From the NCBI RefSeq assembly GCF_001949145.1, contig NW_019091455.1, forward strand, positions 62,924 through 126,923: a stretch of DNA of 64,000 nt. Direction: 5' to 3'. Under the pieces are notes generated by a model. That model worked only from the letters and a program-made list of their open reading frames with translations, was not told the origin of the DNA and did not search any database. Positions 59,635-64,000 of this stretch are shown here, in pieces; the first letter of the stretch is position 1, and the number at the start of each line of letters is the position of its first letter. The position numbers and the translations under genes are program-made. The DNA is from Acanthaster planci (taxonomy: Eukaryota; Echinodermata; Asteroidea; Valvatida; Acanthasteridae).

Positions 59635-62166
59635 GGCATAGATGTGGAAATTGATCAGAGAAAAGAGGATGAAAACAAGTTTTGTATGAAAAACAATCCC
59701 CCAGAATTTTCCCCCATTCCACTGCTGACAGATTGTCAGTTTGCCGCTGACCAGTACTTGCCCACCTCCCATCATGGAGACGCCCATGGTCATAGAGCCA
59801 CTTTAAATCAATAGAGCTTATTCTCGCTTCCAAACTTGAAAAGTTCACTGGCGCCAAGATACATTTGTAAAAAAAAAAAACATGTCGTATAATTATAAGA
59901 AAACAAAAAAACCCAGCAAACGTAGTGCTAGGGTTAGGCAATAAGAGTACTCAATTTGAAATTGATCTTATCAATTGTGTACCGACTACTCACGAAAGGA
60001 GCAGTATACTACTAACACGGTCGCGTGTGAAACGATGTTTTTTCAAGATGTTTCCATTTCAACATGAATCACTCTCCTGGGCTGAAGTTTTGACCGAATG
60101 ACCCCTTATGAGAAACACTTCAATTTGCGACAGATTCTTACACGTTAAAAATTTCTCCTTTTTGAGCGATTTCCAAATATCAGCTTCGTGAAATCCTTGT
60201 GGAGACCTATACACCTTGTGAAATTCACGTAGAGCGGTCACTCGCGTAATGTGAATGGCCTTTCACTCCAGCGATGATTCAGTTTGGAACTTTCTACCGG
60301 GTGTCACTGTTGGTGAATCCGCCACAGCAGGAAGCGAGGCCTTCAGCTCATGAGCACGTGATCTTGAGCATTGTTAATCTGGTTCTTCCGGTTTATTGTT
60401 TCCCTAATCACTTTTCAAGAAATTGTGAGTCTCAATTCTGCGCGTTTTTGTCCTTATTGTACAAGACTAGCGGGCACCGATTCGCAGTGTTCCTCGGCAA
60501 TTTTATTAAAAAAAAGTCTCAAATTTGGATTGTTTTCCAGGCACCCTTGACATTGCCAACTGCATCCAAACCATTGTAATGCAGATTGATGCTGAATGTA
60601 GGTTTCAATGTTGCTGTGATGTGCATTTCCTCGTTATGTATAATCATTTTGGTTTTCTCGTGTAGTGTGTCGCTGGGGTCTAACCCGATTTAGGAAGAAC
60701 CCCCCAAAAAATACAAACAAACAGTCCAGTTCGACAAAATAAGTAATCAAATATTCAGAAACACAAATGGTGTGTCAGTGGCGATTCCAATCCGATGCAG
60801 AAAAGGAGAGCGAGGCACTGTACACCAGAGCAAGGAATGGAAGGCCTCACCCTTGCACAGAACCCATCACCTCCGGCCAGGCTTTTGCCCTCTACATTGT
60901 TTTATCTCAAATAAGAAAACCATGCCTGACACGGGGGCCACACCACAGAGGGTAAATCGAAAAAAGAAATATGCTGAGGCGGCATGTCCACCCTGAGAAA
61001 CAGTAGACTTGCCCTAGTCATATACAAATTGATAAAATCGTGGCAAATTTTGGGGTAATTTGGGAGGTATGACAAGTGTAATCTGTAGTCATTAAAACCT
61101 GTGACATTTTATCCATTCCTATTAGTCAAGAGCCCATCTCCTGGCCGATTTTCAACGGTTAATAAAGCACTGGCTGGCTGATAATAAAAACACTCTCCCA
61201 GTGTCCATGAGGTTAAGACTCGTGTGAAATCGGGTCCCTGTTCCTAAGTAGTTGATTGAGCGTTCACAACCCTCACTTGTGCATGCGCAAAACTACAGTG
61301 AGTCCGCATTGTGAGGATGCTCGATATACATGCACACGACACACGGGCTGTTAGCGTTCTTGGCCAGTGTGTGCTATTCGCAAGGATGTCATTACTACTT
61401 GCAAGAGGCGCATACCGTAACATGGCTGGAGAGATGCCAGGGGAAAAGAAGTAAAACTGTTTGACGAAATCGTTGAAAATTTATCTTTTTTTTTTTTACT
61501 GTTTAAATTTGATTTTCTGAGTCTAAAGCTTTTTATGAACGGGAATAAATGCATGTGCTGGTTGCATGGCCTGAAATGTCCTGAGCCACAGGCAAGAGAC
61601 ATAAATCAGCGTCCACGCGTCTTAGCAAATTATTTAGTCTCCTAGTGGAGTTCAGTTGGTTTTGTTTTTGTTCTGTAAATCATCGGTGTGATGTAGTTGT
61701 CATACATTTGGCTATATACTAGGAATGGTTTTGTGTGAAGTAATTTGGGCAATTTGAAAAGATTTTTCAGAATATTTTCGCATATACATATATATTATGT
61801 ATATTAACCTAATGTAATCATATCGGTGTGCTTGTTTAGGGGAATTCATTCTATTCTGAAATTTATTCTCAAGTATAAAATTAAAAGCCTTCTAGTTATG
61901 ATTTAGATTTTATAAGTGCATGTACTGTACAAGAGCTTCTGACGCTTTTTCACAAAATATTTGAACTCAATCTGTGGTGCGTATTCTATCAATTTCAAAG
62001 TTGAAGACTGTTCCTTTGAGTAGAGCATGATGTATAATTTGGCTTCCTTTTGCTGCACTAATCAAGACAACGAAACGTTCAGAGAGAGATCCACGCATTC
62101 TCAATATCATGGTTGAATGTCATGGCTGTCGATCTTTTCACAAATAAATTCATGATTAATGTAATT
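59635..62166. other. Downstream of FAAH; no gene recognised
   Basis: The first part is probably FAAH 3' UTR, but no close AATAAA is seen; a 12-A run lies at 59869-59880, and AATAAA first appears near 61161. Two overlapping short plus frames (60767-60996) have no recognisable similarity. Confidence 0.3.
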
Positions 62167-62234
62167 AATTTTCCTGTGCTCACGAGACTAAGCGGGAAAA
62201 TTTTCCCGCTTAGTCTCGTGCGCACAGGAAAATT
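62167..62234. repeat. 68-bp near-perfect palindrome without a loop
   Basis: 62167-62200 and 62201-62234 are reverse complements at 33 of 34 positions, centred on CGGGAAAATTTTCCCG. It can form a cruciform. The outer ends read AATTTTCCTGTG. Either a minimal transposon remnant or the scar of a palindromic duplication. Confidence 0.9.
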
Positions 62235-62828
62235 CACGATTGTAAAGTCTCTTTACAGAGCACTAAAATGCCGCTTAGATTAGAATCTAATAGCAAAAAC
62301 GATTTAATGAGATTTTCTGAATAAAAATTGGACAAAGCCCGGAAAACTGAGAGAAAAATGATCAAAATCGCACTCCTGTACATTTTCAACGTCCCTTGCC
62401 GCCCAAACCATTTGTGCGCATGCATGCATAATTATGAATTTATTAGTGAAAAGGCTTATTGAGGGGATTCAACACTGAACAGTTATTTCCAGGTTGCTTT
62501 ATACACTGATCTTGGAAAGATGGTTATACGGTTATGTTCATCCAGTGACTGGACGTCAACATTTGGAATATCAGCCATTAAAAAGGGGATCAGTTAGTGT
62601 GATATTAAAGGAAAGTGCATGTTTTCAAAGATTTGCGCGACAAACTCGTGCAGGCTGTGGGTTATTATGTGAACACCAAAAACAGAATCAAAGAATTACT
62701 TAGTTGAGACGATGATCCTCGGTTATTTTCCTGATTCCTGAGTTGGAAGCCACTCTGCGTTTCTGTTTGGAATTCTAAATGATAGGAATCGTTGCGGGGA
62801 AAAAGTCTTAGGCCACGTTCAAAAATGT

Positions 62829-63113
62829 TTAGCGCCTCCCGCTTCCTTTTTGAAGCATTTTGTATTTATTTGTGATAATAAAGCACAGGATAATGAAATA
62901 ATAAATCAACAACATAAGAATAAGGGGAACAAAAATGCCAATCCACCGGGAAATGGAATACATAGCCCAGTACGGGTCGGAGTCTCCAAATGTAGGCTCT
63001 GTTGGTCACTTTCCACATGATGCAGTCGACCATGTTGTATCCCAGCATAGTGCCTTCGTGGTTGCGTGTGCCCTAGTCTTGGTTTCAAGGCTCAAATTTC
63101 CCGTTGTTATTCC
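62829..63113 (-). pseudogene. GPCR fragment covering extracellular loop 2 to helix 5
   Basis: In one minus frame, 63005-62829 encodes SDPYWAMYS, then RWIGIFVPLILMLLIYYFII, the F..P...M...Y pattern of class A helix 5, followed by a basic start of loop 3 and a TAA. The frame upstream to 63113 (with KALCWDTTW, like loop 2) is separated by an in-frame TGA at 63008-63006. No other helices were found nearby. It is probably a broken receptor copy; an exon of a gene continuing outside the window is possible. Confidence 0.45.
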
Positions 63114-64000
63114 TCAATCACGTATACTTACCCCTTTCACTTTGTGCGTATGCGCTGAAATTCGTCAAAGTCTTGGTCACTTTCTGTTGCTTCTTAAAAT
63201 GGCGACGCCAGCCAGCAAACGACTATACCAAAATCCATCTGCGGAGGTCTTCCGCGTGGTGTAAAAGGTTGCTGAATTTCTACCAGAGAAATATAGTCGG
63301 GCTTCAGATTTCATTTTTGTGATGTGTTTCTTGGTAATCATAAGTGACATTGGGGAGAAAATTGTGTGAAAATCGTCTTTGTACGTTACATTTTCAAACG
63401 TAAGAAAAGGGCATTTTAAATTTAAAATCGGAATTTTGAATTGTTCTCCAGTTTTTCCTCGCATGCTTCGTATTTTGGTAATTGAAAGAGTGTTTGAAAA
63501 AGAATTGCGAATTGTCCGTTAGTTTTATCAATGTCAGGGTGCATTCCACTAAATGGAATGCGGTTACAGGGCGTTGTATGCAGGCGAGCCACTCTCATTT
63601 GAATTCAGAAAAGTGTCAATCAATAAGCGCCCTCTGTAGTTTGAATTAATCCACTCCGGCTAAAATGCAAAAGTCTTATTGGACTATGGACGCCTGGGAA
63701 CATGGTTACAGCTGCAAATTAGCCTTTTGCGAGTTAAATTTGAATATAATACACTGAGTTCTTTAAATTCACGTGAACATAACAGGTTGAATTCTCCGTT
63801 CTAAAGACGCTGTTGGTGTATACCCTTTTCACCCACATGACTTAATGTAAACAATACCACCACGTGTGCACCGCCTTGGCCACGGTGGTCCCATTATATT
63901 CCTACGGGCAGCTTCAACCGCGTGCAAGCGCACGTGCGAACGCTACATGTTTGACTGGTTTATGTTGAATTGGTAGATTACCATCACAACACAGCATAGG
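63114..64000. other. Window end, no feature recognised
   Basis: Only short frames without recognisable similarity. A small palindromic word, GCATTCCACTAAATGGAATGC, occurs at about 63541-63561. Confidence 0.3.

Noticed and set aside
60767-60996. Two overlapping short plus frames
   Set aside because: No similarity recognised, no splice context, and neither is longer than chance frames nearby.

Overview
The window is invertebrate animal nuclear DNA. Every recognisable protein gene except two GPCRs is split by GT-AG introns, about 60% of the sequence is A/T, and the rest is packed with short transposons. The gene set is an aquaporin-11-like channel, a CFDP1/BCNT chromatin protein, a lysosomal glucocerebrosidase, a plant-type fatty-acid amide hydrolase and orphan rhodopsin-class GPCRs. 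Together with a BEL/Pao retroelement, tRNA-derived SINEs and very frequent TACATGTA words, this suggests a marine deuterostome such as an echinoderm, with hemichordate or amphioxus as alternatives. The sequence alone does not fix the species.

Layout. 1-2128: 3' end of a decayed BEL/Pao retrotransposon (pol remnant plus a probable 3' LTR). 2643-5900, minus: four-exon aquaporin-11-like gene of 271 codons. 9179-28975, minus: seven-exon CFDP1/BCNT gene of 321 codons. Its largest intron (11005-23920) holds a complete ten-exon glucosylceramidase gene on the opposite strand (13004-20761, 517 codons, both catalytic glutamates present). 29128-30881: a foldback-type transposon with 19-bp subrepeats, about 150 bp upstream of the CFDP1 start codon. 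35179-59634, plus: fifteen-exon FAAH-like amidase of 621 codons with an intact Lys-Ser-Ser triad. Its 9.6-kb intron 12 holds two related intronless GPCR genes on the same strand (52346-53293 and 56431-57366). 59635-64000 is mostly empty, with a 68-bp palindrome and a broken GPCR fragment.

The intron models were built by hand. Reading phase is conserved across every junction and the total lengths match the families. Between the genes, many elements are defined by inverted repeats, several with target-site duplications. One of these is a MITE inserted into a tRNA-derived SINE with a 7-bp duplication.

The genes do not form a pathway. Two metabolic enzymes act on lipids (glucosylceramide, fatty-acid amides). 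The gene-inside-intron arrangements at CFDP1/GBA and FAAH/GPCR are the most notable structural feature. No clearly novel multi-gene system was found; the most unusual items are the nested genes, the foldback elements and the non-canonical receptor and aquaporin motifs.
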